The translations under genes were made by a program, and so were the position numbers. Shown in pieces: positions 17,985 to 27,768 of a DNA stretch of 64,000 bases. Where the stretch lies: the NCBI RefSeq assembly GCF_003336755.1, contig NZ_KZ851831.1, positions 127,776 through 191,775 on the forward strand, read 5' to 3'. Source of the stretch: Elioraea thermophila (ex Habib et al. 2022) (lineage in GTDB: Bacteria; Pseudomonadota; Alphaproteobacteria; Acetobacterales; Acetobacteraceae). Every line of letters starts with the position of its first letter. The stretch's first letter is position 1. The notes beneath the pieces are model-generated. The model was not told where the DNA came from. It made no database searches and worked only from the letters and a program-made list of their open reading frames with translations.

Positions 17985-18986
17985 TCAGGTCGGACGGGGC
18001 GGCTCGACCAGACCGATCATCGCCGCCAGCGAGCGGGCGAAATCGCGCGGCCGGATCAGATCGAGAAGGAAACCCATGCGTTGCGCGCAGCGCAGCACCG
18101 ACAGGTACGGGCCGACACCGAAGCGCGAAGCATCATAGGCCATGTCCTTGAAGGTCCTGCGCATCGCGTCCTCGATCGCCTGCAGCCGCTCCGGCGGAAC
18201 CTCGAGCGGCGGCGCGAGACGACCGGCGGCACGGGCACGCAAGCGGTCGAGCGCGATCACGAGACAAGGGTGGTATCTGATCCGCGGATCGCGCGAGAGG
18301 TTGTTGCCATGCTGACGCTTGCGCACGATGCGCCGACCGGAGACCACGACAGGACCGGCGAGGAAGAGGCGGATGAAAAAGTCGGTATCCTCGCAGTACC
18401 AAAGATCCTCCTGCAGCAAGCCGCAGTCGATCGCCGCCTCGCGCCGGAAAACGGTGGCCGAGGTGGCGAAGGGCGCACCGAGCAGGACGACGTGGAACAG
18501 CGCCTCCGTGGCGCGCCAGATGTCCGGCCCGACCGCTTCGCCGAACAGCGGCCTCAGCTGGTGGCGAACGTGCAGGTCCTCGACCAGTATGCCCGCCGGG
18601 CCGAAAATGGAGCCGTTGCCGAAAGCGAACACCGCCTCCGGCGCGGCCTCGAACATGGCGAGGCAGGTGGCGTGATGGTCGGGCTCGACGAGGTCGTCGG
18701 CGTCGAGCAGGGCGACGAGATCGGCATCGCTCGCGCGAATGCCCGTGTTGCGGGCGGCGGAGGGGCCGGGCGGGCCGGCATTCGCCAGCACGCGCACGGT
18801 CAGACGCGAGCCATGTGTGCGCGCCAGACGTTCCGCCACCTCGCGCGTACCGTCGGTCGAACGGTCGTCAACCACCCAGACCGTGTTCGCCGGTACGGTC
18901 TGCCGGGCGAGCGCCTCAAACGTCTCCTCAAGGAAACGCGCGGCGTTGTGCGCCGGAATGACGACGTCGAGCCGCGCGCGGGTCAT
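17985..18986 (-). CDS. Glycosyltransferase family 2
   Basis: A 333-residue GT-A enzyme with DVVIPAHNAARFLEET, VWVVDDRSTDGT, GPSAARNTGI and the DXD-type ALLDADDLVEPDHH (about residue 95). It carries EDTDFFIRLF, a C-terminal ED-type motif of the family, at about residue 200. The gene is divergent from the following GT4 gene with only ~32 bp between the start codons, so the promoters must overlap coding sequence or be very compact. Substrate is unknown. Confidence 0.9.
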   Translation of the reverse strand: MTRARLDVVIPAHNAARFLEETFEALARQTVPANTVWVVDDRSTDGTREVAERLARTHGSRLTVRVLANAGPPGPSAARNTGIRASDADLVALLDADDLVEPDHHATCLAMFEAAPEAVFAFGNGSIFGPAGILVEDLHVRHQLRPLFGEAVGPDIWRATEALFHVVLLGAPFATSATVFRREAAIDCGLLQEDLWYCEDTDFFIRLFLAGPVVVSGRRIVRKRQHGNNLSRDPRIRYHPCLVIALDRLRARAAGRLAPPLEVPPERLQAIEDAMRRTFKDMAYDASRFGVGPYLSVLRCAQRMGFLLDLIRPRDFARSLAAMIGLVEPPRPT

Positions 18987-19018
18987 CGGCCGATCGCGAC
19001 GGCGGGGAGGACGCGCGC

Positions 19019-20188
19019 GTGGTGAATGCCGGCGCCGCCGCGGGAGCGCGACCGTTCCGCATCGTCATCGTCGGGCCCTTCTTCTGGCCGCAGCGCGAAG
19101 GTGTCGAGAAGGTGATGCTGTCGCACGCCCGCCATCTCGTCGCGCGCGGGCACGAGGTGCACGTGGTGACGAGCTTCCTGCAGTTCCCGCGCGGCGCGTT
19201 CGAGGGTCTTCCCGCCGAGGAGACGCACGAGGGGATCCGCATCCATCGGCTGAAGGTGCTCGTGCGCAAACCACACTGGCGTTTCTCCTATCTGAGCAAC
19301 GGCGGGCTGATCATTCCCGGCTTGAGCCGCCTTCTCGCAGACTTGGACGCCGACATCTACCACGCGCATCAGATCGCGGCACCGGCCTGGGCCCACGCCG
19401 CCGCCTGGGTGGCCTGGCGCAAGGGCCGGAAGTTCTTCTATTCGCCACACTGGCACCCGAGCGAGGGGGAAGAGACCGCGTTCAGCGCCAGCATCGTGCG
19501 TGCGCTGAACCGGCTGCCGCTCGCCACGGCGCGTCGCATCTTCCACCTGACGAGCCGCGACTTCGCGGGTTTCGCCGCCGAATTTCCGCGCGCCGACCGC
19601 AGCCGCTTCGTCGTCCTCCACAACGGCGTCGAGCCGGCGCGCCCCTTGCCGCCGCGCGCGCCCGATGGGCGGTTCGAGATCCTGTTCGTCGGCCGGGTCG
19701 ATTCCCCCATCAAGGGCTTCGATCTCCTGCGTGCCGCGTTCGCCGCCGCCCGGCGGGAGAATTGGCGGCTGACGGTGATCGGCCGGATTTCGGAGGAGAC
19801 GAAGGCCTCGCTCGAGGCCGAATTCGGTACGGCGGTGCGCGTGCTCGGTCCGGTGGCGGAAGAGAGGCTCGAGCAGGCGTATGCGGCGGCGGACCTGTTC
19901 GTCATGCCCTCGCGCTACGAGGGCTTCGGCATGCCCTACATCGAGGCGATGCGCTACGGCTGCGCGGTGGTCGGCACGGCGGTCGGCGGCGTGCCCGAAG
20001 TGGTGCCCGAAGGTACGGGGATCCTCGTTCCGCCCGAGGATGTGCCGGCCCTCGCCAGCGCGCTGACCACGCTCGCCGACGATGCCGCGCTTCGCACCCG
20101 CCTCGGCGAAGCGGGGCGCGGTTGGGCGCAGCGTTTCCTCTGGCCGGCGATCATCGACCGGTTGGAGGAGGCCTATCGGACGGCCTGA
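19019..20188 (+). CDS. Glycosyltransferase family 4
   Basis: A 389-residue GT-B retaining enzyme: the N-terminal domain begins RIVIVGPFFWPQREGVEKVM and the C-terminal donor domain has ILFVGRVDSPIKGFDLL and the conserved PSRYEGFGMPYIEAM (E-x7-E type). The start is GTG at 19019 (or the next codon, also GTG), served by GGCGGGGAGG at 19001-19010. Its 3' end overlaps the convergent gmhA end by 16 bp. A role in building the surface polysaccharide encoded around it is inferred. Confidence 0.9.
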   Translation: MVNAGAAAGARPFRIVIVGPFFWPQREGVEKVMLSHARHLVARGHEVHVVTSFLQFPRGAFEGLPAEETHEGIRIHRLKVLVRKPHWRFSYLSNGGLIIPGLSRLLADLDADIYHAHQIAAPAWAHAAAWVAWRKGRKFFYSPHWHPSEGEETAFSASIVRALNRLPLATARRIFHLTSRDFAGFAAEFPRADRSRFVVLHNGVEPARPLPPRAPDGRFEILFVGRVDSPIKGFDLLRAAFAAARRENWRLTVIGRISEETKASLEAEFGTAVRVLGPVAEERLEQAYAAADLFVMPSRYEGFGMPYIEAMRYGCAVVGTAVGGVPEVVPEGTGILVPPEDVPALASALTTLADDAALRTRLGEAGRGWAQRFLWPAIIDRLEEAYRTA

Positions 20189-20802
20189 GGGCCCGACGTC
20201 CCCGCCGCGTCGAGCCCCAATTCCGCCTCGACCAACGCGCACAACGCATGGCCGACCCCCGCATGCAGCTCCTGGATGCGCGCCGTTTCGCCGGCCGGCA
20301 CCGCGATCAAGTGATCGCAGTGCTCCGCCATCGTGGCCGCCGACGCACCCGTCACGCCGATGGTGACGAGGCCCAATCTTTTCGCGGCGGAAAGGGCGGC
20401 GAGGACATTGGGCGACCGGCCGGAGGTCGAGATCGCCACCAGCACATCGCCCGGCCTGCCGAGCCCCTCGACCTGGCGGGCGAAAATATGCTCGAAGCCA
20501 TAGTCGTTGCCGATGGCGGTCAGCGCCGAGGCGTCGGTGGTCAGCGCGATGGCGGCAAGCGCCCGCCGGTCGTTGCGAAAGCGGCCGACGAGTTCTGCCG
20601 CCCAGTGCTGGGCGTCGGCCGCCGACCCGCCATTGCCGCAGAACAGCACCTTGCCGCCCGAGCGCAGGGCATCCGCGATCGCGACCGCCGCCGCTGCGAT
20701 CCGCGCGCACAGTTCGGTGTCGGACGCCATGGCGGCGAACAGGCGGGCGGTTTCGGCGAACTGCGTGGCCGCAAGCCCGGCGCGGTCTGTGATCTTGCCC
20801 AT
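20173..20802 (-). CDS. gmhA: Phosphoheptose isomerase (SIS domain)
   Basis: Converts sedoheptulose 7-phosphate to D-glycero-D-manno-heptose 7-phosphate, the first step toward heptose for LPS or capsule. The 209-residue SIS protein shows LFCGNGGSAADAQHWAAEL, ALTTDASALTAIGNDYGFE, AISTSGRSPNVLAAL and a C-terminal ELHAGVGHALC. ATG at 20802 is preferred over GTG at 20817 because GGAG sits ~8 bp before it. No hldE or gmhB follows in the window, so heptose activation would rely on genes elsewhere. Confidence 0.9.
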   Translation of the reverse strand: MGKITDRAGLAATQFAETARLFAAMASDTELCARIAAAAVAIADALRSGGKVLFCGNGGSAADAQHWAAELVGRFRNDRRALAAIALTTDASALTAIGNDYGFEHIFARQVEGLGRPGDVLVAISTSGRSPNVLAALSAAKRLGLVTIGVTGASAATMAEHCDHLIAVPAGETARIQELHAGVGHALCALVEAELGLDAAGTSGPQAVR

Positions 20803-20939
20803 GCGAACCGACTCCACGATGTTGCAAAAAGTGCCGTGCCCCGTGCCATCGGGCGAGCCCGGTCGGGGCGGCGGCGGTGCGGCCTGCCCCGAAGTGCATG
20901 CCCACCGGACCGCGGCCGCACAACGCCGAGCACCCCCTG

Positions 20940-21824
20940 ATGCCGAAGATCCCGAAAACCTTGCATCTCTGCTTCGGTCTCGCCCCGCGCAACCCCAACA
21001 TCATGTGGGACCTCGCAGCGCATGTCTGCGTCCGGAGCGCGATCGAGCGGATACGCCCCGATCGCGTTCGCTTCTACACCAACTGGGAGCCGACCGGTCC
21101 GTGGTGGCGGCTGACCAGACCGCTGGTCGAGGTCGTCAAGACCGAGGCACCGACCGAGATCTTCGGTGTGCCGCTGCGGCACTACGCGCACCGTGCCGAT
21201 GTCCTGCGCCTACAGGTGCTCCTCGAGCAGGGCGGTATCTATCTCGATAGCGACGTCTTCGTGCATCGCTCTTTCGATGACCTGCTCGACCATGACGTGG
21301 TCATCGGTCGCGAGGGGCACGGTGACAACTTCCGGGGTCTTTGCAACGCCGTCATCCTCGCCCGACCGGGCGCGCCCTTCCTTCGCCGATGGTACGAGAG
21401 CTACCGGAGTTTCCGTTCGGATGGGAAGGAGTTCTGGGCTGAACACTCGGTTTCCCTGCCGGCACGGCTGGCAGAGACCCATCCCGACGAGGTCACCGTG
21501 CTCCCGCATGACGCCTTCCACTGGCCTCTGCATACGCCGGAGGGGCTGGCCCAGATCTTCGGGCCGTGGCCGGGGCATGATCCGCGCAGCAGTTACGCCA
21601 ATCACCTCTGGGCGTCGGCGGCACGGCGCTACCTCTGGGACCTCACGCCGGGCACGGTCCGGCGCGTGGACACGGCGTTTCACCGCTGGGCGCGGCCCTT
21701 CCTGGAAGACCTGCCGGACGAGTACGGCGCGCCCACCCTCGCCTTGCGGCTGCAACGCCGGCTGCGCCGGCTACGCCTCCGCTTCCTTGGCACCATGCGC
21801 CGGGCGGAGCCGGCGCGCTCCTGA
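20940..21824 (+). CDS. DXD-type sugar-binding glycosyltransferase (Gly_transf_sug-like)
   Basis: A 294-residue protein beginning MPKIPKTLHLCFGL and carrying the family core HRADVLRLQVLLEQGGIYLD with the metal-binding DSD (about residue 105). It is followed by a region with CNAVILARPGAPFL and EHSVSLPARL. This resembles capsule, mannosyl or OCH1-like transferases of GT32/PF04488. ATG at 20940 puts the core at the normal distance. It is divergent from gmhA and followed by ~320 bp without a gene. Confidence 0.83.
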   Translation: MPKIPKTLHLCFGLAPRNPNIMWDLAAHVCVRSAIERIRPDRVRFYTNWEPTGPWWRLTRPLVEVVKTEAPTEIFGVPLRHYAHRADVLRLQVLLEQGGIYLDSDVFVHRSFDDLLDHDVVIGREGHGDNFRGLCNAVILARPGAPFLRRWYESYRSFRSDGKEFWAEHSVSLPARLAETHPDEVTVLPHDAFHWPLHTPEGLAQIFGPWPGHDPRSSYANHLWASAARRYLWDLTPGTVRRVDTAFHRWARPFLEDLPDEYGAPTLALRLQRRLRRLRLRFLGTMRRAEPARS

Positions 21825-22143
21825 CGGTCTCGCGACAAGCCCAGGGTGTCGCCGCCGCCGGTGCGTCCGCGCAAGGGCTGCCGTGCCGCCTCGATGGTCT
21901 GCCGGCCCCAGCGATCGCGCGGCACGCGCAACGGCAGTTGCGGCTGGCGCCGACACGCGGACGAGCCCGACAACCTCGGGTAACCTCGCCGAAGAGAGAC
22001 GGACGCAGGCGAAGGGGGGGGATTCGAACCGTGGCACGGGGCCTCGCGTCATCGTCCGCACCACATTCCGGCACGCCCGAGCCGCCGCCGGCGGCGTTGC
22101 GCGCGTCGGAATGGACTGCGTCCGCGTCTCTCGCTGAAGCCGC
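21825..22143. other. Intergenic region, nothing recognised
   Basis: About 320 bp between two plus-strand genes. Short open frames on both strands lack ribosome binding sites and motifs. The segment around 22015-22075 contains a run of G's and mixed sequence but no clear hairpin or promoter boxes. Confidence 0.4.
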
Positions 22144-23232
22144 ATGAGCGGGCGGAGCGAAACCGAGATCGTTCGGGTGACGGATTTTGCGACCGTTGCC
22201 CGAACCTGGCGGGAGATCGAAGCCCAGGCGGGGCCACTGCCCTTGTTCCGTCGCTGGACCTGGGTGGGCTGCCTCGCCGAGGAGCGCTTCGACGACCCTT
22301 GGCTCGTCACCGCGGCTGAGGGCGGGCGGCTGTGCGGTGCCGCCCTGTTCAACCGTCGCCGCGGCACGCTGTGGCTCGGCGAGAGCGGAGACCCCGTGCG
22401 CGATTCACCCTTCGTTGAGCACAACGGTCCCATTCTCGCCGCCGGGGCAGGGGCGGCGGTGGTGGAGGCGCTGTTCGCGGCGGCGTGGCGGGTTCCCGGC
22501 GTGGTCCGGCTGCGGCTGTCCGGCGTGACCGAGGCGTTGGGGCTGAAGGCAGGGGGCGTGACGGGCGAAACTCTGGTCAGACCCCTCTACTGGGTCGATC
22601 TCGCGGCGGTTCGGCGTGCGGACGACGCGCTCGCCCACGTCTCGGCTAACACGCGGGCGCAACTTCGCCGGGCTTGGCGTGCCTTCGAGGGAGAGAGCGT
22701 GCGCCTCGAGCGGCTCTCCGGCGAAACGGGGTTGGATGAGCTGATCGCAGCGCATCAGGCATGGTGGCGGGCGCGCGGGCAGCCGGGCGCCTTCGCCTCG
22801 CCCTTCATGCGCCGCTTCCATCACGCCTTGCTCGCGCGCGGCGAGGCCACGGGCGAGGTGCGGCTGAGGCTCCTGCGCGCGCCGGATGGGCGGCCGGCCG
22901 CTTGGCTCCACCTGCTGTGCAGCGGCGGGCATGTCGCCGCCTATCAATCCGCGATCGCCCTCGACGAGGACCTGCGGCGGCTCAAGCCCGGCTTGGTGGC
23001 GCATCTGCTCGCCATCGGCGAGGCGGCCGCCGAGGGCGCCGCGACCTACGACTTCCTGGCAGGCGAAGCGCGCTACAAGCGCAGCCTTTCGACGCATTCG
23101 GGATCGCTGCTCTGGACGGAGCGCGTGCGTCCCTGGTCGCTGGCCCATCTGCTTGCGCGGGCACGGCGGGGGTTCCGCGCGATCCTGACGGCCCGGCTGG
23201 GGCGGCCGGCGCGCGCCGTTGACGCGGGATGA
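22144..23232 (+). CDS. GNAT acetyltransferase, CelD/BcsL-like
   Basis: A 362-residue protein with two GNAT-like halves. The C-terminal half carries SANTRAQLRRAWRAFE, LIAAHQAWWRARGQPGAF, WLHLLCSGGHVAAYQSAI and YDFLAGEARYKRSLS, typical of the Acetyltransf_6 (CelD/FemAB-like) proteins found in exopolysaccharide and cellulose clusters. The likely role is acylation of a polysaccharide or its precursor with an acyl-CoA donor in the cytosol. It directly precedes the promoter of the giant multidomain gene. Confidence 0.85.
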   Translation: MSGRSETEIVRVTDFATVARTWREIEAQAGPLPLFRRWTWVGCLAEERFDDPWLVTAAEGGRLCGAALFNRRRGTLWLGESGDPVRDSPFVEHNGPILAAGAGAAVVEALFAAAWRVPGVVRLRLSGVTEALGLKAGGVTGETLVRPLYWVDLAAVRRADDALAHVSANTRAQLRRAWRAFEGESVRLERLSGETGLDELIAAHQAWWRARGQPGAFASPFMRRFHHALLARGEATGEVRLRLLRAPDGRPAAWLHLLCSGGHVAAYQSAIALDEDLRRLKPGLVAHLLAIGEAAAEGAATYDFLAGEARYKRSLSTHSGSLLWTERVRPWSLAHLLARARRGFRAILTARLGRPARAVDAG

Positions 23233-23246
23233 ACCCGGGTTTGACT

Positions 23247-23275
23247 TTGACAACGCGTGCCCATTCTGGGATAAA
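23247..23275 (+). promoter_or_regulatory. Sigma70-type promoter for the multidomain gene
   Basis: TTGACA at 23247-23252 and GATAAA at 23270-23275 with a 17-bp spacer, inside the AT-richest segment of this intergenic region. It would start transcription near 23283, giving a ~205-nt leader before the ATG at 23488. The perfect -35 box stands out in such GC-rich DNA. Confidence 0.55.
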
Positions 23276-23487
23276 TTTCCTGGCCACGGGCGACTTGTAT
23301 CCGCCGCGGGGCGGTCGCTCGCCCCCCACCCAGGCTTTGATCGCCGCTCGGTCGGACGTGGCCACGCCTCGCCCCGCTCGCCTGACCACCCTAGACTGAA
23401 GAAGCGCATGACACCGCCCCAGGCTGTGTCGGACCCGATCCGTTTGGCCGGACCGGGCGGTTCGTGCGTTCAACACTGGAGCCCAGG

Positions 23488-26400
23488 ATGACCCTCCTGC
23501 CAGCCCTGCCGATCCGCCTCGCCGTCCGCCGCCACCGCGGCAGCCCGCCGGCCGGGCCGTCGCTGAGCATCACCACGCCGCTCTCGCCGCAGCCGCCCGG
23601 CCGCCCGCTGGTCGTCTCCGGCACCTACGGCGGCACGGTGAACAGCCTCACCGTCGTCTGGCGACAAGGCCAGAACACCGTCGGCGCACCGGTCGAGGCC
23701 ACCGCGGCGAACGGGCTGTGGAGTGCGGTTCTCACCACGCCGGCCGCGCTCGGCACCTACACGCTCCGCGCCACCCTCAACGGCGCCCTCACCGCCGACA
23801 GCGGGCCGATCACCATCGCGGAGGCCGCCCCGGACGTCGTCGCCACCTTGGGCTTCGAGGGGACCGGCCTGCCGGCAGGCACCATCGACCTGTTCGGCCA
23901 CGCCTTCCCGGAGGGCGCGATTCCGGCCGGGGCGCCGGTCGTGCTGCGCACGCAAGGCAGCAGCACCTTGCACCGCACGCAGATCAACGTGTTGACCCGC
24001 TGGCCCGACCAGTCGGTGAAGACCGCCCTGTTCGCCGCTGAGCTGCCCGCCCTCGCCGACGGACAGCTGCTGACCGCGGAGCTCGTTTCCGGCGAGGCGC
24101 ACCCCGACCCGGGACCCGGTCTCAATCTCGCCACCCTTCTCTCCGGGCGGACGGCGGTGGTGCGGACCTGGGCGCCTGGCGACACCACGACCCCGCTCTG
24201 GAGCTTCAACGTCGTGCAGGCGGCGCTTGCTTCGCAAGACCGTTGGCACAACGGTCCGCTTGCGGTCTCGACGCGGGTCGAGACGCCGGTGCCGGCGACG
24301 GCGGTACAGAACACGAGCGGACAGACCGGGCAGATCGCGTCCGTCCGGCTGGTCGTGGACGTCATCGCGACCAAGGACGGGTTCCTCGAACTCGACGTCT
24401 GCTTCTCCAACGACCGCGTATTCCACGCGCAGGGCGGGATCGCGCGCTTCGGCTACACGATCGAGATCGATGGCCAGATCGTTTACGACCAGCGGCCGGC
24501 GAGCGGCGCTGCCCGCGACCTTCTCATGTATTCGCAGTGGATCAGGCGTCGCGGCCGGAAGGCGGATGGAACGCTCCTTTCCGGCTGGGGCTCCTCGAAC
24601 CGGCCGTTCTTCCGGCCTGACCTGGATGTGCTGGTCGCCTCCGGCGTGCAGCTGAACTATGACCGGTCTCGGCCGTTGGAACAGAACATCCCGGCTTGGG
24701 CAGCCGGTGTTCTGGCAAACGCGGCGCCCAGGCAGGCCGACCCCTACTGGAACTATTCGATTGCGCGGGCGGCCGGCGACGTCGGCGGGCGTCCGGAGAT
24801 CGGCTATCGCACCTGGGCATGCGCGGCCTGGCTGCGCGACGGCGGCCGGGAGGCGGAAATCCTGGCGCACCGGGAATTCGAAGCGGCCTCGACGCGCGGC
24901 ATTTATTATTACGACTGGGAGCTCGGTCGCTGGGTGAACTCGGTGGATTGGCCGAAGCTGTCGTATGCTGGCGCGTTCGCGGACCCGCCCGGCACGCCCA
25001 GACAAACCGCGCGCGGGCTGCCATCGAACCAGCGGCCCACCCACAACGTGACGGACCACATCACGGTCGATTTCGACCACCACGGATCATTCTACTTCAC
25101 CCCGGCGCTGCTGGCCGGTCGGCGCCTCTGTTACGACGGGTTGGCGGCCAAGGTCTGCTGGTCGGTGGTGGCTTACCAGGACCGTGCGGACGGCGGGTTG
25201 CCCGTCCAATACGGTGGACCGAGTGCCTTCTGGCGCGACCTGGAACCCGATCACACCACGGGCAACGCCTGGGGGCCGCGCCCGTGGGACATGCAGGTGC
25301 GCGGCTTCGCCTGGAACCTGCGCGACATCGTCGATGCGGCGGCGATCCTGCCGGAGAACTACCCCAATCGCCTGTTCTACGACCGGACCGTCGAAGCGCA
25401 CGTCAACGCGTATTACGTCGCGCGAAACGACATTTACGCGCGCATCGGCACTGAGCTCGGCCTGCCGATCCTGCACAAGCCGACGAATCACACGCCCGGC
25501 TTCATGTACTCCTTCATTTTCTTCGGCGCCATATCGGCGCTGCGCCAGGGCTTGGGCGGGCCGAACATGGCCTGGTTCGTGCGCGAATTGGCGCGCTTTC
25601 GCATCGGCAGCATCATGCATCCCGACTCGTCGTGGCGGAACGCCTGCATGGGCCGCGACATCCATGTGCGCGGCGCGACCGGTTGGGCAACCACCTGGGC
25701 GCAGGTGACGCAGTTCACCCAGGCGGCGATTGGCCTTCCGGACGAGGATCTGGTGAACAACACGGGCGAGGGCGACTGGCAGCGCAACGTGTTGGTCGGT
25801 CTCGGGTTGCTCGCGATCTACGGGCCGGACGAGGAGATCCGCGCGCAGGCGATGGACGCCCTCGTGTTCCTGCGGTCGGAGCGGGCGCGCGGGGTCGGAA
25901 ACAACCCCCGCTATCGCCAGGATCTGTTCTTCGGCAGCTTCTTCCAATCGAACAGCGTGTTCCCGCCCGAGCTTCACCTCAGCTACGCGTCGGCGCCGAC
26001 GATCCTGCCGAACCAGACGCTGTCGGTTCCGCTCGACGCCGAGGCCGGCACGCTGGTTGGACGCATCCAGGTCCGTGGGCCGTTCCCGCGCAATTCCGGA
26101 ATTTCGCCGGGGCCGCAGGATGCCTTCGTGGTGGTGTCGCAGCCGGCCGGCAATCCATTTTCCGTCTCTCCGGGAGGCGTGGTGCGGGTGGCCAACCAGG
26201 CGGCTCTGGCGGCTCTCACCCCCGGCAACCATGCACTAAGCGTCTATTGCCGGACGTTCGAGCAGTGGCGGGTGATCGACCCGGCGATCGAGCATCGCAG
26301 TGCGACGGTGACGGTGACGGTGAACGTCACGGTGCAGGCGCCGTTCATTGCCGAGGTGACCTCGCCCTTCGTCGTCGGCAGCAACGCGCAGGTGGGCGCC

Positions 26401-27747
26401 TTCGTCGGGCAACTGACGCTCACCGGCACGCGGCCCTACACGGTGACGATCGTCGCCGGGGACCCGACGGGGCGCTTCGCGGTGGACAACACCGGCCGAG
26501 TCACTGTCGCCGCCAGCCTCGCCGACGAAACGCCCGGGTTGCGGAACCTCACTTTCCGGGTGACGGCACCCGGTGGCACGTTCGAGCGGGTCGTCGCCGT
26601 CAACATCCCGGGGCAGATTTTCCCGCCGGTGATCGCGCCGGGGCAGACGCTGAGCGTGCCGGAGGCCGAAGCGGCTGGCACGTTCCTGACGCCCGATTTG
26701 AGCATCTCCGGCTCCGCCCCCACCGAGCTGACCATCGTTTCCGGCAATACGGGAAGCCGTTTCGAGACGGTGCCGCCGAACCGCATCCGGACGACGCAGG
26801 TGCTGCGTCGGACGGATGCTGCGTCCTACACCTTACGCGTGCGGGCGGTGAACAGCGCGGGCTCTTCGGAAGAGAATGTCACGGTGAACGTGACCCCCAT
26901 GGCTTGGGCGTGGGGCGCGCACAACATGGTCGTGCTCGGCGCCTATGACGTCTCGGCACGGCTGCGTCAGGGATATGCGGGTCCCCTGTTCCGCGCTCGC
27001 CGCGTCAGCGATGGCGTCGAACAGGATTTCGGCGCGGGTGCCTCCGGCGTCACGCCAGCCGAGGTCCAGGCTTTTGCCAATGGCGGGTTGGTGGAGTTGG
27101 CCGGGCTTTATGACCAGGGGCTGTTGGAGAACCACTTCCTGACGCCTTCGGCGCATGGCCGCCCGTTCCTGACCGACGCCAACGGCGTACCGCACACGTT
27201 GAACGGCCGTCTGGTGTTTCGCACCGAGGGTGCCCGCGGCCTGAAGCGAACCAACTTCGCCACGCTGCAGGCGACGGATTTCGGCGTTTGCGTCATCGCG
27301 AGACCCACCGCGTACTCGGGCGGGGGTCAGGAGCGGATCGTTTCCGTCTCTGCGGGCGATAACGCCGACGATGCGGCCGGTGCAACGTCGCTTCGGCTTG
27401 CCTTCATCAGCAGCCGAGCCATTGCCGCCCGTCAGTCCACCGAAAGTGCGGCCGTGTTCTCGGTGGCGACGAATACCACCTACTTCCTCGGCGCGATCAC
27501 CAGCACCGAGCAGGATTGGCGCGTGCGCGCCTTGCACAACAACAATCTAGGCTTTGCGCTGGCCGGCAGTCAGTCTGCGATGAACCCGTTGGGGGCGGCG
27601 CGCATCGGCTACTACGTCGATAATGGACCGCAGGACCGGTGCCTGAACGGCTTCCTCGGGCCCGTGGTATTCGTCGCGTTCATCGACAAGACAACCGCTC
27701 TGCCGGCGCTGCGGTCCTGGATGATGAGCCGCTTCGGGCTCACCTGA
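23488..27747 (+). CDS. Giant multidomain protein: Ig-like, RGLX/RIFT-like, cadherin-like repeats, arabinofuranosidase-type end
   Basis: A 1,419-residue protein. Residues ~25-110 look like an Ig-like domain (LSITTPL to GPITIAE). Residues ~115-830 resemble the exo-rhamnogalacturonan lyase-like (YetA/PcRGLX) family: GFEGTGLPAGTIDLFGHAFP, LTRWPDQSVKTALFAAELP, VTDHITVDFDHHGSFYFTP, then a helical toroid-like region. Residues ~835-1130 hold three cadherin-like repeats with recurring PTILPNQTLSVP / PPVIAPGQTLSVP starts. The C-terminus (~1135-1419) resembles arabinofuranosidase-type or concanavalin-like domains (AYDVSARLRQGYAGPLFRAR, SDGVEQDFGAG). No classic signal peptide is seen. Polysaccharide binding or cleavage is inferred from fold similarity only. 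Confidence 0.7.
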   Translation: MTLLPALPIRLAVRRHRGSPPAGPSLSITTPLSPQPPGRPLVVSGTYGGTVNSLTVVWRQGQNTVGAPVEATAANGLWSAVLTTPAALGTYTLRATLNGALTADSGPITIAEAAPDVVATLGFEGTGLPAGTIDLFGHAFPEGAIPAGAPVVLRTQGSSTLHRTQINVLTRWPDQSVKTALFAAELPALADGQLLTAELVSGEAHPDPGPGLNLATLLSGRTAVVRTWAPGDTTTPLWSFNVVQAALASQDRWHNGPLAVSTRVETPVPATAVQNTSGQTGQIASVRLVVDVIATKDGFLELDVCFSNDRVFHAQGGIARFGYTIEIDGQIVYDQRPASGAARDLLMYSQWIRRRGRKADGTLLSGWGSSNRPFFRPDLDVLVASGVQLNYDRSRPLEQNIPAWAAGVLANAAPRQADPYWNYSIARAAGDVGGRPEIGYRTWACAAWLRDGGREAEILAHREFEAASTRGIYYYDWELGRWVNSVDWPKLSYAGAFADPPGTPRQTARGLPSNQRPTHNVTDHITVDFDHHGSFYFTPALLAGRRLCYDGLAAKVCWSVVAYQDRADGGLPVQYGGPSAFWRDLEPDHTTGNAWGPRPWDMQVRGFAWNLRDIVDAAAILPENYPNRLFYDRTVEAHVNAYYVARNDIYARIGTELGLPILHKPTNHTPGFMYSFIFFGAISALRQGLGGPNMAWFVRELARFRIGSIMHPDSSWRNACMGRDIHVRGATGWATTWAQVTQFTQAAIGLPDEDLVNNTGEGDWQRNVLVGLGLLAIYGPDEEIRAQAMDALVFLRSERARGVGNNPRYRQDLFFGSFFQSNSVFPPELHLSYASAPTILPNQTLSVPLDAEAGTLVGRIQVRGPFPRNSGISPGPQDAFVVVSQPAGNPFSVSPGGVVRVANQAALAALTPGNHALSVYCRTFEQWRVIDPAIEHRSATVTVTVNVTVQAPFIAEVTSPFVVGSNAQVGAFVGQLTLTGTRPYTVTIVAGDPTGRFAVDNTGRVTVAASLADETPGLRNLTFRVTAPGGTFERVVAVNIPGQIFPPVIAPGQTLSVPEAEAAGTFLTPDLSISGSAPTELTIVSGNTGSRFETVPPNRIRTTQVLRRTDAASYTLRVRAVNSAGSSEENVTVNVTPMAWAWGAHNMVVLGAYDVSARLRQGYAGPLFRARRVSDGVEQDFGAGASGVTPAEVQAFANGGLVELAGLYDQGLLENHFLTPSAHGRPFLTDANGVPHTLNGRLVFRTEGARGLKRTNFATLQATDFGVCVIARPTAYSGGGQERIVSVSAGDNADDAAGATSLRLAFISSRAIAARQSTESAAVFSVATNTTYFLGAITSTEQDWRVRALHNNNLGFALAGSQSAMNPLGAARIGYYVDNGPQDRCLNGFLGPVVFVAFIDKTTALPALRSWMMSRFGLT

Positions 27748-27768
27748 GGCCGAGCCGCAAAGCATGGC

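Noticed and set aside
18739-21004. Long open frames of 670-730 codons on both strands across the GT2/GT4/gmhA area
   Set aside because: All are antisense or out of frame relative to genes with clear catalytic motifs; compositional artefacts.
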